Positions 37,712-60,171 of a stretch of DNA of 64,000 bases are shown piece by piece. Both the position numbers and the translations under genes were made by a program. This DNA comes from Armadillidium nasatum (lineage: Eukaryota; Arthropoda; Malacostraca; Isopoda; Armadillidiidae), in NCBI GenBank assembly GCA_009176605.1, contig SEYY01000476.1, positions 91,665 to 155,664 on the forward strand, given 5' to 3'. The notes beneath the pieces were generated by a model, which was not told the origin of the DNA, made no database searches, and saw only the letters and a program-made list of their open reading frames with translations. Position 1 is the stretch's first letter. The number at the start of each line of letters is the position of its first letter.

Positions 37712-39754
37712 CTACGCAAAATGCTTTAGAAATATCACTTATTGAATACTTGTCCAATCTAAATCTTAAAAGAACTTTTACTAAATCATTTACTAAATTG
37801 GGACCTTCAATAAGGCAATTATTAAGACTAGTTTTATTTGAATCTTTCAAACTACAGTTATATACTATTCTTAATTTAGTAGTTAAAGAGTCTTCTCTAT
37901 ACACACCTCTATGGGTTAAATAATGACAACCAACTTTATTAAAGGGGTCTTTTCTGACTTCCTCAATAAAGCCTAAATTTAATTGTTCTTTCAAGATTTC
38001 ATTGTACAAGTCAAGTTTACTAGAATTCTTTAACTTTTTATAATTTTTGAATAAATGAGCCTTAGCAATATTAAAATTATCTAACAAATCTGGACAGGGT
38101 ATTTTACATGGTAATTCCACCCAATATTTATTACCATTATAAATTAATGAGTCAATGAATCTCTCAGCCATGATCTTATTTTCATTAGAGATGATCAGTA
38201 TCTTTAATACCAACTGATTCTAAAATCCATAACTGTTGGATACCTTCATCTAATTCCTCATCCGTATTGAGAGTCTCAGTAGTCAGTAAATTATTGACAC
38301 ATGTAATATTATTCATTGACTCATGCATGACATTATAAATACCCTTAATATTGCTATGGCTCTTAGACTTCAGTCATTCATTATTTAATTTATATTTAGT
38401 AATATCACCCATAATAGCAATACCTACAGGAGTTTTTAAAGCTATACCATTACCAATTTTAACAATACCTTCATGTACAAGGTGAATATAATCAGCTCCA
38501 ATCAAAACATCAGAATTTAAACTTTTATCAGCAATGACATAAGTAGACTCTAAATTATTAATTACTTCTTCTTAAACCTGGAATTTTGATAGAATCATTA
38601 CATACTTTATCAATTACAAGAGTGTTTAAAGTAGTTTCTACATTACCAATTTTAACAGAAACATCAGCAATATTAGATTTAAAGTTATCTGAATCTTTTC
38701 TGGCAAATGATGATATGTTAATAGTTTCTGACTTAGTTTCATAAGGAATATTCAATTTATGAAGGAGTGACTTATTAATAAATGTTTGTTGAGAACAAGT
38801 ATCAATGTAGGCTCGTACATCAACTAAATTATTTTGATCATTTTTAATTTGCAGAGTCATAGTTGGTAGCAAAATAGGGTTTGTGGTGACTGGTACCATT
38901 TAAACTAATATGACCATTTGTTAAATGAGTTAAAGGTTTTAGACTTTTTACTTTTATTTTCAAAATCACCAGGACACATTGATACTACATGATCATCACT
39001 ACATTACTCTACACTTATATTTAAGTTTAGTTTTACACTCTTTCTTATGGTGGTTTTCACCAGTACATTTTTGACAAATTTTTAACTGATCACAACGCTT
39101 AACTCTAGACTCATAATTAGAATATTTGTCACAACTACTTCGAGTTGTGTTCTACACTACTACAGAATTTACACTTAAAATTAGAAGCTGATACAGTTAC
39201 ATTGTTATTAAAACTCTGTAAAGAAGCATGAGGCCTTTCTGTTTTCTTTTCTGCATTTGACCTTGTTTGTTTATAATTGTGTACATATTTTGAACGAGTG
39301 TTATCAGAATTAGTGTGTGCTTGAGGTGTAATAGTTCTTAGTAGATTTATAAAGAGAAAGTATAGTAGGGAAATTCTCTCTAATAGCCTCTAAACTTGGA
39401 TAAGTTTTATTTATCTTATTTTGAAACATCTCTCTTACAGTTAAAGGAATTCTACTAAAAACTATGGTCTCAATAAGCCATGATGACTCTTCAATATTTA
39501 ATTTATAATTTGAAATTTGACCTAAAAGACACTCAAGTTCACAGTAAAAATTAAAAAGGTCCTCATAATTATCTTTACAAGGTTTTAAATTAATTAACTT
39601 TAGAGCCAATTCATATTTAATTTCATCTAAATTTAAGTAAGTTTTATTAAGGATTTCTAAAGCAGTCTCATAAGTAATATCAGTGACTGGCAGTGCCTCA
39701 ACCAATTTCAATACACCACCCTTCAAATATAGCAAAATTTATCAACATTAGCAA
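37712..39754 (-). mobile_element. BEL/Pao retrotransposon fossil (gag to start of RT)
   Basis: Minus strand, order gag to pol from right to left. Gag lies at about 39310-39754 (YLKGGVLKLVEALPVTDITY, a DUF1759-like gag). Cys/His knuckles follow near 39000-39180 (CQKCTGENHHKKEC). The retropepsin lies near 38558-38899 (VRAYIDTCSQQTFINKSLL). The RT start is near 37712-38150 (YNEILKEQLNLGFIEEVRKD, CHYLTHRGVYREDSLTTKL, YSISDISKAF). The rest of pol and both LTRs are missing. It has several breaks and is a dead fragment. It is bounded by the satellite on the left and LINE A6 on the right. Confidence 0.9.

Positions 39755-43969
<4,215 letters not shown>

Positions 43970-44043
<74 letters not shown>
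43970..44043 (+). repeat. poly(A) run of 74 bp, then AAT triplets
   Basis: Uninterrupted A from 43970 to 44043, followed by TAATAATAATAATAATAAA. It could be the tail of a plus-strand retroposed sequence, but nothing upstream looks like a retroposed transcript. Confidence 0.9.
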
Positions 44044-44045
<2 letters not shown>

Positions 44046-44155
44046 ATAATAATAATAATAAATACAGATATTTATCAAAGACGAAGAAAAAAATTATCAG
44101 CTTAAAACAATGAAATAAATTGCTTAAGTATTCCTACAGAATCAAGGTATTTTCT

Positions 44156-44312
<157 letters not shown>

Positions 44313-44367
44313 TAATATAATTATATATTTAATAATAATAAAAATATAAATATAAATTCCCACTTAA

Positions 44368-44628
<261 letters not shown>

Positions 44629-44640
44629 CCTCCATTAATC

Positions 44641-45335
44641 TTTTCTTTTGAAAGCCATTCCATTCAACCCATAAAAAGCTGATGATAGAAAGGTGGATTA
44701 AGGGTAACTAGCTCTTATCTTTCTTTCTGTGACAGATAAAACTATAATCAGTGCCTCCTAAAACCTGTCCTTCATCTATCTATTCGAAGCAATCTAATAA
44801 ATAACTAGAATCTCTTCTTCGAAAACACGATCTTCCTCTGTTCTTCATATATTTATACTTCCTTTTCATTCTACGAATAATTGTATTGTTTTGCTCTCAC
44901 TGAACAAGCTTCTGGATTAGGTATTCTGAGGATGACTAGAGCTACTTCTCATCAAATAAGATAATTTTCATATATTTGAAGTACACCTTCATATACTTAG
45001 GGTAACTCCTTCTACAGCTTTTCTTGAAGCACATAAGCTAAAAAAATTTAAAACTCTTTTGCTCTCAATACTCTCTTCAATTTCTTTCAGCTTCATACTA
45101 TTGCAAATACAAAAGTAAAGACTTCTTTTCTAAACTCTCTAGCTGAATTCCTTTTCATTAGAAACCTAAGAAAATTTTCTTTCTAGTCCCATCCTTTCTG
45201 TCCAGCTCTTACTTAACCCAAACTTAACAGTAATGCTCATTCTTACATGTTGTCTACTAGTAAAGTCTAGAATACTCTTCCTTGTTCCATTTTCCCCCCA
45301 AGATTCTTTGAGTTAATACTACATGCACTTTCTAT
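44641..45335 (+). mobile_element. LINE A copy A7, ancient and heavily decayed
   Basis: Collinear with 34400-35170 of copy A5, but riddled with substitutions and small gaps. Landmarks still visible are CTGAACAAGCTTCTGGATTAGG-ATTCTGAGG (near 44905), TGAAGTACACCTTCATAT (near 44980), CTTTTGCTCTCAATACTCTC (near 45056), TCCCATCCTTTCTGTCCAGCTC (near 45188) and TACATG-TGTCTACTAGTAAAGTCTAGAATAC (near 45244). No frame survives. Confidence 0.75.
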
Positions 45336-46827
45336 CAAATTATTTGGGATCTGGAAATGGCTTTGCTAATTCTCAACTCTGACACAAGCCTCTTTCAATC
45401 TCTACCTTAACATTTATTATAATGTCAACTTAAATGTCTTGGCATTGTTTTATTCTGTTGTTTTCACTTCAACTCAAAGTTCATTATTTTCTTATATTAA
45501 TTACACTAAACCAGATTTAATATCCAACATCGATAAATTCGCTTTCAACAATGTTAAAAAACCTACTTTTTTTTTCCTTAAATGAATATTAATAAATAGT
45601 TTAAGTATATACTACGATCTCGTTTGTTTAGAAATTTTCACCGTTCGTAAAATAAACTGTTGGAATTTTTCCTCAAACTTTTTCCTAAAAACATTCAATA
45701 TTGCAGTGAAAAATTCCAGTCATCCAGAGGCGGTTTATAATAATTTAATTTAAAAATCACAAACTATTTTTGAAAAATATGAAACCACGAAAAATATAAT
45801 ATCACATTCAGAGAGAGCGTTAATGCTTTGAATATTACCACTTCTAACTTTTTTTTTATTAGTGTTTCAAACATACACACAAAATATTTCTAAACTATTC
45901 CTTTATGAAACTTATGAAATGTTTGCATGAAAAATTAATCTGAGCTCTATATTTTATGAAAATAATCGAAAAAAAATTTGGACTAGTTGTTTGACATCTG
46001 AAAATGATGGCGTACAACTTCGTGTATTAAAACAAAATTATAGAACAGAAGAGCTTAAATCTTCTAATGTTTTTTCCAGACCTATCTGCTACACATGAAA
46101 CTGAAATTTCAAAAATACTGATTTTCATCAAATTTAAAAACTAAATAATGAAACGGTTGTCTCTTTACGATTTTTCAAATAACTTTTCCTTCAGTAATAT
46201 GTGATTATGGAGTAAAAAAATTGAAGTTTATCAGTTAGAAAACATCCATTTTTTTCTACCCCTAAGCCTAAAATGATATTTTCTGCTTTTATTTTTCCGT
46301 AAGAAATCCGTTTTCTAACCGAATAATTTTTTATTAGTCAAGATTCAAAACTTAATGATCAATTGAATCTACCTGTTTAAAAGCTACACGAGTATTTAAT
46401 TTCTAATGTGAAATGCAAAAAAGCATCCTAACCTACAATTTGACTTTTTAATTTAATGACAAATTCAGTTCTTAAACACATTTGATTATAAATTTTCATA
46501 AACTAGAATATAAAACCAACATTATTTTTCTTCAAAAGTTAAATTTTCAACATTGTACCCAAATTTTTTTGAATTAACTATCCTAAAAAAAATTAATAAT
46601 AATAATAATAATAATAATTTACTTATGGAAGAAATTCTTCATTGGAAGTGATGATATGAAGTCAAAATTGATACGTTAAAAACAAAGGGAGGTATATAAT
46701 AGTAAATTAAAAAATCAACAAGATAGAAGACTTTGGAAAATGTGAAATAAATCATTTTAGATGTATGTAAATAGCTAATAAACAAACAATCTATATACAT
46801 AATATCCAAATCATTAGTATTCAATTA
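45336..46827. other. AT-rich spacer
   Basis: No gene or recognised repeat except an AAT run near 46592-46617. Confidence 0.55.
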
Positions 46828-47286
46828 CAGGTATACTTCACATAGTTCGACTAATTGGTTCTGGTAACATCCCAAACTGTTTAAAACCGGACTATTCAAG
46901 GAAGATAAGCTATACGAAAAATGATTAGTTCCAATAATTTTTTTGTTAGCATTTTTTGAGATTATTGATGAATGATGATGATTACATGCTTGAAATGAAT
47001 AATACAATGATACGAATGAATAAAATGACAATTTAAAAAAAAGTGTTTTTAAATATATTTGACAATGATAAATAACAACTTTAAATGTAGTGTAGCTAGT
47101 TAAATACTGAATGGTAAACAATATGCGTGTAGTGCAGTTATTGTAAAATATAGGCTCAGAGCGGGAAGTATGCTTACGTTTTTCACTAATTATTATAAAA
47201 AAATTAGTAATTTAAATTTTATATATTATATTATTAACTATAGTGAAACTGGATTAATCGAAGCCGGACTAAGCGAGGTATACCTG
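46828..47286. mobile_element. Tigger/pogo-like MITE with TA target duplication
   Basis: The left end CAGGTATACTTCACATAGTT and the right end (reverse complement) CAGGTATACCTCGCTTAGTC match at about 19 of the first 24 positions. TA lies immediately outside both ends (46826-46827 and 47287-47288), the duplication made by Tc1/mariner-type elements. The CAGG-ATACCTCG start is characteristic of Tigger/pogo elements. At 459 bp with no transposase frame it is non-autonomous. It lies about 150 bp beyond the TMEM65 stop codon, possibly inside the 3' UTR. Confidence 0.85.
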
Positions 47287-47436
47287 TATAAACAAAAAAA
47301 AAAACAAATGGAACACTGCGAAATGAAAACATCATTTAATCAACTTCTGACATGTCAAAAATAAGGGAAAGTAACTTTGTTATGCTATTAAACATTTTTT
47401 TTTTTATGAGGTAAAAATGGCAAATTATGGCAAGTT

Positions 47437-47559
47437 TCATATTTTGTCTTGAGATTCTCCTTCATGCTTCTTCGCTTTGTCACTTCTTGAATGCTTTGGG
47501 AGCCAGAGCAAAGGGAACATACCTAATAGGCACCCAACGCACACACCAACACCGCGACC
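47437..47559 (-). CDS. TMEM65: TMEM65, last coding exon
   Basis: Minus-strand exon of 41 codons including the stop TGA at 47437-47439. It is preceded by a good acceptor (CCTCTTATTTTCAG) and entered in phase 0. It reads GRGVGVCVGCLLGMFPLLWL and then a charged tail PKHSRSDKAKKHEGESQDKI. This corresponds to the human TMEM65 C-terminus, where GKAVGVTIGCILGMFPLIFF is followed by an acidic/basic tail. VGVCVGCLLGMFPLLWL is the last membrane helix. TMEM65 is a small mitochondrial inner-membrane protein linked to mitochondrial sodium/calcium exchange in vertebrates. Identification combines this exon with the upstream one at 55390-55593. Confidence 0.9.
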   Translation of the reverse strand, partial: GRGVGVCVGCLLGMFPLLWLPKHSRSDKAKKHEGESQDKI

Positions 47560-48547
47560 CTGAAAATAAGAGGTTACAAAAGATTTATTTTTTAAAAAAC
47601 AAAAAGGAAAGGAAGAATCTCTTAAATATATAAATGTATAGCCAGGTTTCAATTTCTTAATTTCTTCAACAAATTTACACCAACATCGTTTACAATTTAC
47701 ATCAAAGATGTAAAATTCATCGAGATCAAACAATTATTCCAGTTATCTTAAAGTGTCTTGTAGTTATCTTAGCAATTTTTCAAAAGTAGGTTACCCTTAA
47801 ACCTTAAGCTCCTTCCCCTTCTTAATTTCTAACTTCCGTTATGTTTTTTTTTTAATAGCTTTTTTTTGTAAGGCTTTTTACCAGCTATTATTTAAATGAG
47901 CCCCAATCCTGTACCATAGACTCGTCATAATCTTTATCTTTACATTTATAATTTTTATAAGTTACACTCATTGTTTTATATTCCAAACAAGAAGCAACAA
48001 AATGCTAAATCATATGTTCTAACAGTTTCATACTTTATCTTATCATCTAAGAACAAATGTTTCTCTTCTAAATTATTAATCGTTATAACACTAAAATTCT
48101 TATTTTTTTTTTTTTTTTTTTGCACTTTATGTTAAGTACAATACTATACCTCATCATCTAAACTGAAAATGATTACCTCTTAAATCATTAATCACTAAAA
48201 CACTACCAATTCCTTTTATGTTTTATTTGCACTTTATACTAAGTACTAACAAATTATTTTAATTTCCTCACTTCTCCAACATATTTTGTTTTCAAACCAA
48301 TTACATAAATATATTTTAATGTTATTCATTTTTAATATTGTTTTATATTGAAATTATAATTTTTGTTCATAATATTCTTTGTAGTTCTTTAAATTGGGCA
48401 ATTTCTCTCCTAAATTACACTGGTCTACAGTAAAAAAAATTTCCGACTTGAAAATAGCTACTTCTTATTCATTTCATCATGGAAAACACGAAAATAACAT
48501 TAAAAACTTTAAGTTAGCTCTTGGTTCTGAGATATACCCCATTTAAG

Positions 48548-52683
<4,136 letters not shown>

Positions 52684-52770
<87 letters not shown>
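52684..52770. repeat. (TA)n microsatellite between LINE C and LINE A8
   Basis: About 87 bp. It borders the truncated 5' side of LINE C and the 3' end of LINE A8. Confidence 0.98.
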
Positions 52771-52773
<3 letters not shown>

Positions 52774-53537
52774 CTCTGATGGGCAAAGGCCAGAGGCATA
52801 CTAAAATTCCACCAGAGTTAGGGGGAAAGATAGAAGCCTGGTCAAATTAAAAACCGACGTGACCTGATACACGACGTTTGAAGTTGTGTAAGTTATAGGA
52901 AGTTGGAAAAATAGAAGAAGGGAGTGTGTTCCAGACTTTACCAGTAGAGTACTTGTAGGACAAAGCATAGGGGTTAAGTCTGGGGTCAGAGAGTTGGACA
53001 GAGAAAGGATGAAACTGTGTAGAAATTCGAGTCGCACGAGCCCTTCTCAGTAGAGGAGGAATGCGACGAGAGAGTTCATAAGAGCAGTGTCCATTGTAAT
53101 AGCAATAGTATAGAGAGAGTGACGCAACAATTCAACGGGCAGAAAGAAATTGGAGAGAATTTGTGAGAGCAGGAGAGTTGATAAGACGAAAAGCCAAAGA
53201 CTCCACCTTTTCCAATAGAGCTGTGTGAGTGGAACCACCCCAGATGTGTGACGCATACTCCATACAGGGGCAAACAACACCCCTATACAGAGCAAGCAAC
53301 TGGGGTGGAGTGAAGAAATACTGAAGGCGCCTCAGAACACCTAACCTCTTAGAAGCTTGTTTAGAAAGAGATGTAATGTGATCTTTCCAAGAAAGATCAC
53401 GAGAAAAGGAAACACCGAGGATATTAAGAACAGATGAAGGTCTGAGTTGAGTGTTTTCGAAGAAGATATCATAGTTGTGGGGAAGATTGTGTCGAGTAGA
53501 GAGATGGAGGAATTGAGTTTTGGTAGCATTGAAAACT
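52771..53537 (-). mobile_element. LINE A copy A8, 3' fragment, head-to-head with A9
   Basis: Minus strand. From the (TA)n tract inward come the 3' terminus (CACCTCTGATGGGCAAAGG), then the C-terminal domain and the region encoding FNATKTQFLHLSTRH near 53500. It stops at 53537 and meets A9 in the opposite orientation. A few frame changes. Confidence 0.9.
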
Positions 53538-54581
<1,044 letters not shown>

Positions 54582-54748
54582 ATGCTGATAGATAGAGGCA
54601 GTAGGATGGATCGCAGGTCATATTTTGTCACTTGCGGATGCGGATATAGAATTTTCGAAAGTGCTGATGCGGATGTTGAAGTTTCGAAAGTGTGGGATGT
54701 GGATATTAATTTTGATGGGGATGTTCCGTGCATACCATCACTAATAGC
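54582..54748 (+). mobile_element. Short GATGCG-hexamer element (type 1), second copy
   Basis: GGATGGATCGCAGGTCATAT (54605), then TTGTCACTTGCGGATGCGGA matches 30700-30735. The right end is ATACCATCACTAATAGCA, whose reverse complement TGCTATTAGTGATGGTAT matches the left end of the 30692 copy (TATTAGTGATGG), so the family has inverted ends. (TA)n lies on both sides. Confidence 0.6.
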
Positions 54749-55097
<349 letters not shown>

Positions 55098-55150
55098 GAA
55101 AGAATAAAACCAAGATTACGGTAACTTTTAGTAATGTATAAATAACAAAT

Positions 55151-55279
<129 letters not shown>

Positions 55280-55389
55280 ATGAAAATAATAATATTGCTC
55301 TGGGAAATTAAAATCACTGTATAAACATTAATATAATAATAATTTTGTTTATAGTAGTACAGTGTGATTTCAATGCTAAATAAACTCAC

Positions 55390-55593
55390 AATATTTGCAG
55401 ACCATCTTGTTGATGACATATCTTGCTGCTCTTGAGTTAAGTCTGGAGGTCGAACACCAATTTTGGAAGCCAAAAATTCTACATACCATGCTGACCCAAT
55501 GCCTGCCAAATCACTTATGGTATTACCTAATGCAGCTGCTGCCATTGTACTAATGCAGAAGTAGGTTCCGATTGTTATGTCGATATAATCTCC
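55390..55593 (-). CDS. TMEM65: TMEM65, penultimate visible coding exon
   Basis: Minus-strand exon of 68 codons with acceptor TTCCTTTTTTTTTAATAG before 55593 and donor GTGAGT after 55390, phase 0 at both ends. It reads GDYIDITIGTYFCISTMAAA, then ALGNTISDLAGIGSAWYVEF, LASKIGVRPPDLTQEQQDM and SSTRWSANI. Human TMEM65 has ISTMAAAALGN, SDLAGLGLAGYVEALASRLG and PDLTPKQVDM at the same place. The Gly/Ala-rich segment is the conserved membrane and loop core of the family (DUF2453). It splices in frame to 47559. N-terminal exons, including the mitochondrial targeting part, are not seen up to the right end of the window. They may lie in the 56792-56891 gap or beyond 64000. Confidence 0.9.
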
Positions 55594-55802
55594 CTATTAA
55601 AAAAAAGGAATTTTTAATTTTTTTAGATACTTTACAATGTTAACATATGAGTGATGAATTGAAATATTTATGCTATTTGGCGGCTGTCCATAAATTATGT
55701 AATGCTGGAGAGGATGGGGAACTTAGTGTTCTGAATTATTAGAAAAAGGCATGGTAATTTCATTTCTGGTTTTATGTAGTCATTTAAGATGAGATTTTTT
55801 AA

Positions 55803-56199
<397 letters not shown>

Positions 56200-56274
56200 A
56201 AATTGTTCATATTTTCAAGGTATCCTGACAGAAGAGTTAAAGTTACTATCTTTATTCCATATTCCTCACTTCCT

Positions 56275-56752
56275 CTCGAAATTTCCTCGACAGAAAAATG
56301 AAAAAGACTGTGTAGAAAGACGTGCCTCAATAATCTGTTTCATTGAAGGAGATATGCGGTACTAGAGTTCAAAAGAGCAGTGCTGGTTGTAATGAGTGAT
56401 AGTATGGAAAGTAATAGATATTTGACGTGCGCAAAGAGATTGGGGAGAATTAGTGTGTAAGAACTGATAAGACTTAGACTCAAGAGCAATTTGAGTGGAA
56501 CCATCCCAGATGTGAGAAAAGTACTCCATACAGTGAAAACAAGACACCTGTGAAAAGTAAACAATTTATAAGGAGCTCCAGAATATTAAACATCATAGAA
56601 GCTTGTTTTTATAGAGAAGTATTGTAATCCATTAAAGAAAGAATGCGAAAAAAAGAAACGGCGAGAATATGTAAAGACAGACGAAAGTCTGAATGGCATT
56701 GACCTTTGTATCGAATAGAAAGATGGAGGATCAGAGTTTTGGTGATTGAAAA
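56275..56752 (-). mobile_element. LINE A copy A10, ancient and decayed
   Basis: Minus strand, collinear with the C-terminal domain of younger copies. Recognisable strings on the plus strand are GACTGTGTAGAAAGACGTGC (56307), GAGTTCAAAAGAGCAGTGCT (56366), CATCCCAGATGTGAGAAAAG with TACTCCATACAG (56500-56533) and ATAGAAGCTTGTTTTTATAG (56595). Many small changes and no open frame of length. It ends next to the copia element. Confidence 0.78.
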
Positions 56753-56791
56753 TTCCCATGTTTACTCTTCCCTCTGAGAGAAAGACCAGAA

Positions 56792-56891
56792 NNNNNNNNN
56801 NNNNNNNNNNNNNNNNNNNNNNNNNNNNNNNNNNNNNNNNNNNNNNNNNNNNNNNNNNNNNNNNNNNNNNNNNNNNNNNNNNNNNNNNNNN
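56792..56891. other. Assembly gap (100 N)
   Basis: Placeholder run of 100 N. It cuts the copia fossil inside its reverse transcriptase. Confidence 0.99.
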
Positions 56892-59515
56892 GCAATTGCT
56901 TTTCTTCCTGGTGGCAATTCAACTAGTTCCCATGTTTGGTTTTCTCTCAATGATTGCAATTCATTTTTCATTGAATTAATCCAATTTTTCTTTTGTTTAC
57001 TTTCCATAGCTTCACTATAATTTTCTGGTTCTTTCATATCTTCTGATAAATACATACTGTAATCATCAAATCTTGATGGTTTTGTAATTGTTGATCTATT
57101 TCTTAATATTCTTGTATTTATAGTGCTATCCTGTTCTATAATTTCTTCTGTTTCTGAATCAGATACTATTTCTGTATCAGATTCTGTTTCTGAATCAGAT
57201 TCTATTTCTGTATCAGATTCTGTTTCTGTATGAAATGGATTTAACCTAATTTCATAATTGCTGTCTTCCAATTTTGTGTTTTCTTCACTTAATATTGGAG
57301 GGGAAAGTTCTTCTTTTTCAAAAATTACATCTCTACTTCTGAATGTTGAGTTATTTTTCAGATCAAAAATTCTATAACTTTCATCACTTTCATATCCAAT
57401 TAACACACCTGATCTGGCCTTTGGGTCCAGTTTTCTTCTTTTTTGATCTGGAATCCAACCACTGCATGGAGTTCCAATTATGCGTAAATGTTTAATTCTT
57501 GGTTTTTTATCATACCATATTTCATAAGGTGTTTTCTCATCAATTGATGATTTTCCAGTCCTGTTAAGAATATATGCTGCTGTGTTGATTAATTCTGCCC
57601 AACACTTTTGTGGAAATTTTGCTTTTGAATACATAAGGGATCTGGCTACTTCAACTAACGTTCTATTTTCTTTTTCTGCACCTCCATTCTGTTGTGAAGT
57701 GTAGGGTGTTGTTAGTCTTTGTCTCACACCATATTTCTGTAAGAGTTTTCTTATAGATTGATTATTAAATTCTAAAGCATTATCACTCAGGAATTCTTTG
57801 AATGGGTGCCCCTGTACTCTTGCTTCTGTGAGTATCTGCTTTAGCTTTTCTATAACTTCTGATTTTTCTTTAATAAAATATACAAATCTCATTTTTGAAA
57901 AATCATCTTTGAAGCATACAAAATATCTATAACCTGAATAAGATGTCACTTGAAATGGTCCACATACATCTGCATATAACAATTCTCCTTTTTTTCGAGC
58001 TGTTGGCCTTTTACCAAACTTCTGACGATGCATTTTTCCATTTATACATCCTGAACAATTTTTGTCGTCAAGGCAAGTTTCAATGTTTAGCTCTCTTTTG
58101 ATCAAGTTTCTTATGTGTCGTCTATCCTGATGTCCCATTCTTTCATGATATAGCTGCAGCTTATCCTTTTCTTCTAGGACATTTACTTCTGGTGGTGAAA
58201 TTCCTGCTTTCATTGCAACTTTGAATAGGCCTTCATTTGGTCTACGATAGCCACAAAAATAGCTTTTTCTATCTACCATAAAACTACATTTGGTAGGTCC
58301 AGAAATAAATTTGCTACATGGATGTTTATCATGTGCTGCTAATACTGAAAATAAATTTTTCTTAATATCAGGAACATGCCAAACATCATTCAAAAATAAT
58401 TGAGATATTTTTCCATTTACTAATGATTTTACCTCAATTAATCCATGTCCTAATACATTTGCTTCTTGACCATTTGCTGACTTAACTTTGACGATATTAT
58501 TAAACTCATTATAAGTTTTAAAGTAACTTCGCTCATTTGTTATATGTTTTGTAGCTCCATTATCAAAATACCAATTTTCTTTATCATCTTCTTCAGAAAT
58601 AAATACCGTATCATCAACAGCTAGCGTAAACACATTAATTTCTGTATTATTTTTTAGATTACTCATATTTCCAGGCTTTACTCTTCTTTCTGACTTTGTT
58701 TGCTTTTCTGGTTTACCATCTGCAATCCATTTTCTGCAATCTTGGATCCAGTGACCTTTTTTTGTGGCAATAATGGCATGGATATTTCTGACACTCATCC
58801 ATTGTTTTGCTTTCTCTATGATTTTTCTTTATCATCACAAGAGCTTCATGATTTACTAATTCAGCCTTTGATACCATTTTATTTGCTTCTGTGCATAGCA
58901 ATTTACCAAATTATCTATGTTTCTTTCTTTATTATTAGTATGTACCATAAGCCAAGTAGTTTGAAAGTTTGAATATTCTTTTGGTAGAATTTCAAAAATT
59001 TTGCAAATAAGAAATATCTGTGGTAATGCACTTTCCTTCTTTTCTTGAAGTTTCACAATTTCTTCTTGAAGACTACTCCAAAGCTTCTTATTGAAGATAA
59101 ATTACCAGCCATATCCAATTTCTCATTCCATTTGTGTGCAAAGAAATTTGAACAAATATCATAGACTTTGTTCTCCTCAACACCAGCAAAGAGATTATGA
59201 AGTTCCTTCCATATTTCATCTGCTTTCATAAGATTTCTTATCTGAGCTCTAACATTTTGGCTAAGGGTTGAAACTAACAAAAACATTACATCTGATTGTG
59301 TTTTGTTGAATTTTTCTAATTTCTTTCTGTACACATTTCTCTTCAACTGTGGCTGTACTTCTGGGTTCTTGTGGTTTTTCTAATTTTCCATTGATTGCTT
59401 CTGTTGCATCTGGAATACCACTCAACTTTATCTGTATAAGATATTTCCAATCATCCCAATTTCTTTTGCCTTGAAGAGGATCAATTTTGTGTACTAGGCC
59501 TGATTCTTCCATTCT
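56892..59515 (-). mobile_element. Ty1/copia retrotransposon fossil (gag, protease, integrase, RT start)
   Basis: Minus strand. Gag starts near 59512 (MEESGLVHKIDPLQGKRNWD) and is of the UBN2 type. A CCHC knuckle (CHYCHKKGHWIQDC) follows near 58745. The protease region has WYFDNGATKHITNE near 58560, and GAG-pre-integrase has YHERMGHQDRRHIRNL near 58130. The integrase core has ELLYADVCGPF, LSDNALEFNNQ and TPYTSQQNGGAEKENRT. An acidic linker of Ser/Asp/Glu/Thr hexads lies near 57150-57240. The start of RVT_2 (NELQSLRENQTWELVELPPG) enters the gap. The pol part is open over more than 600 codons, while gag has a few breaks. The 3' half and LTRs are not visible, so wholeness cannot be judged. Relatively young by its open pol frame. 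Confidence 0.93.
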
Positions 59516-59818
59516 CTTTATTTACTTCAAACTGGGCTTGCTAATAAGAAACTAACTTCTAACTACGACTGCTGCCATGTTAAAGTAAATCTTTTAGTTT
59601 AGTTTAATTAACAACCCATTCGAAGTAAATAAAACACTTTGTAATTTACATGTTTACTTAAGAGAAAAGAAAAATATCATAGCCTATGTTACATACTTGC
59701 TTGGTTAGTAACAACAAAAAAAGATGGCCAAGTTGCCAGATTATTTTTTACATGATAAATAGTAGCTAAATAAAAAAAATGCTCTATAAAAAATAATGAA
59801 TAAAATATTTTCTTCAAC

Positions 59819-59819
<1 letters not shown>
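59516..59819. other. Spacer upstream of copia
   Basis: AT-rich. It may include copia leader or LTR, but I could not define terminal TG/CA ends or a primer-binding site. Confidence 0.4.
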
Positions 59820-59897
<78 letters not shown>

Positions 59898-59910
59898 TAA
59901 TATATATATA
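59820..59910. repeat. (TA)n microsatellite
   Basis: TA repeats with TATAATATA interruptions. Left border of the GATTCG element. Confidence 0.97.
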
Positions 59911-60089
59911 AGTGATGGGCGAATCCGAATCTGATTCGGTGATTTTTTTAATGAAGTTTGATTCTGATTCAGAGGTTCTGGATTCGGATTCAAATTAGAA
60001 AAATCCCAAAATCAGCTGGATTAGGATTTGAAGGTTCTCGATTTGGATTAGATTCGGAGTCGGATTCGAATTGCCGGGTTAGCTCATCC

Positions 60090-60091
<2 letters not shown>
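59911..60091 (+). mobile_element. Short GATTCG-hexamer element (type 3)
   Basis: Left end AAGTGATGGGCGAATCCGAA. The reverse complement of the right end is TATCAGGGATGAGCTAACCC, so the ends are imperfect inverted repeats (GTGATGGGC/GGGATGAGC). The interior is GATTCGGATTC-type hexamers. Between two (TA)n tracts. The AGTGATGG start is shared with the GATGCG elements. Confidence 0.6.
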
Positions 60092-60142
<51 letters not shown>

Positions 60143-60171
60143 TAATATAATATATATAATATATATATATA
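60092..60171. repeat. (TA)n microsatellite
   Basis: Impure TA tract between the GATTCG and GCGGTGC elements. Confidence 0.95.

Noticed and set aside
46639-47121. Minus-strand ORFs of 61 and 98 residues around the MITE
   Set aside because: Low-complexity composition in an AT-rich region. The longer one lies wholly inside the MITE and does not resemble a transposase.
59516-59819. 5' LTR and primer-binding site of the copia fossil
   Set aside because: No tRNA-complementary stretch next to gag and no matching repeat on the other side, which is lost in the assembly gap.
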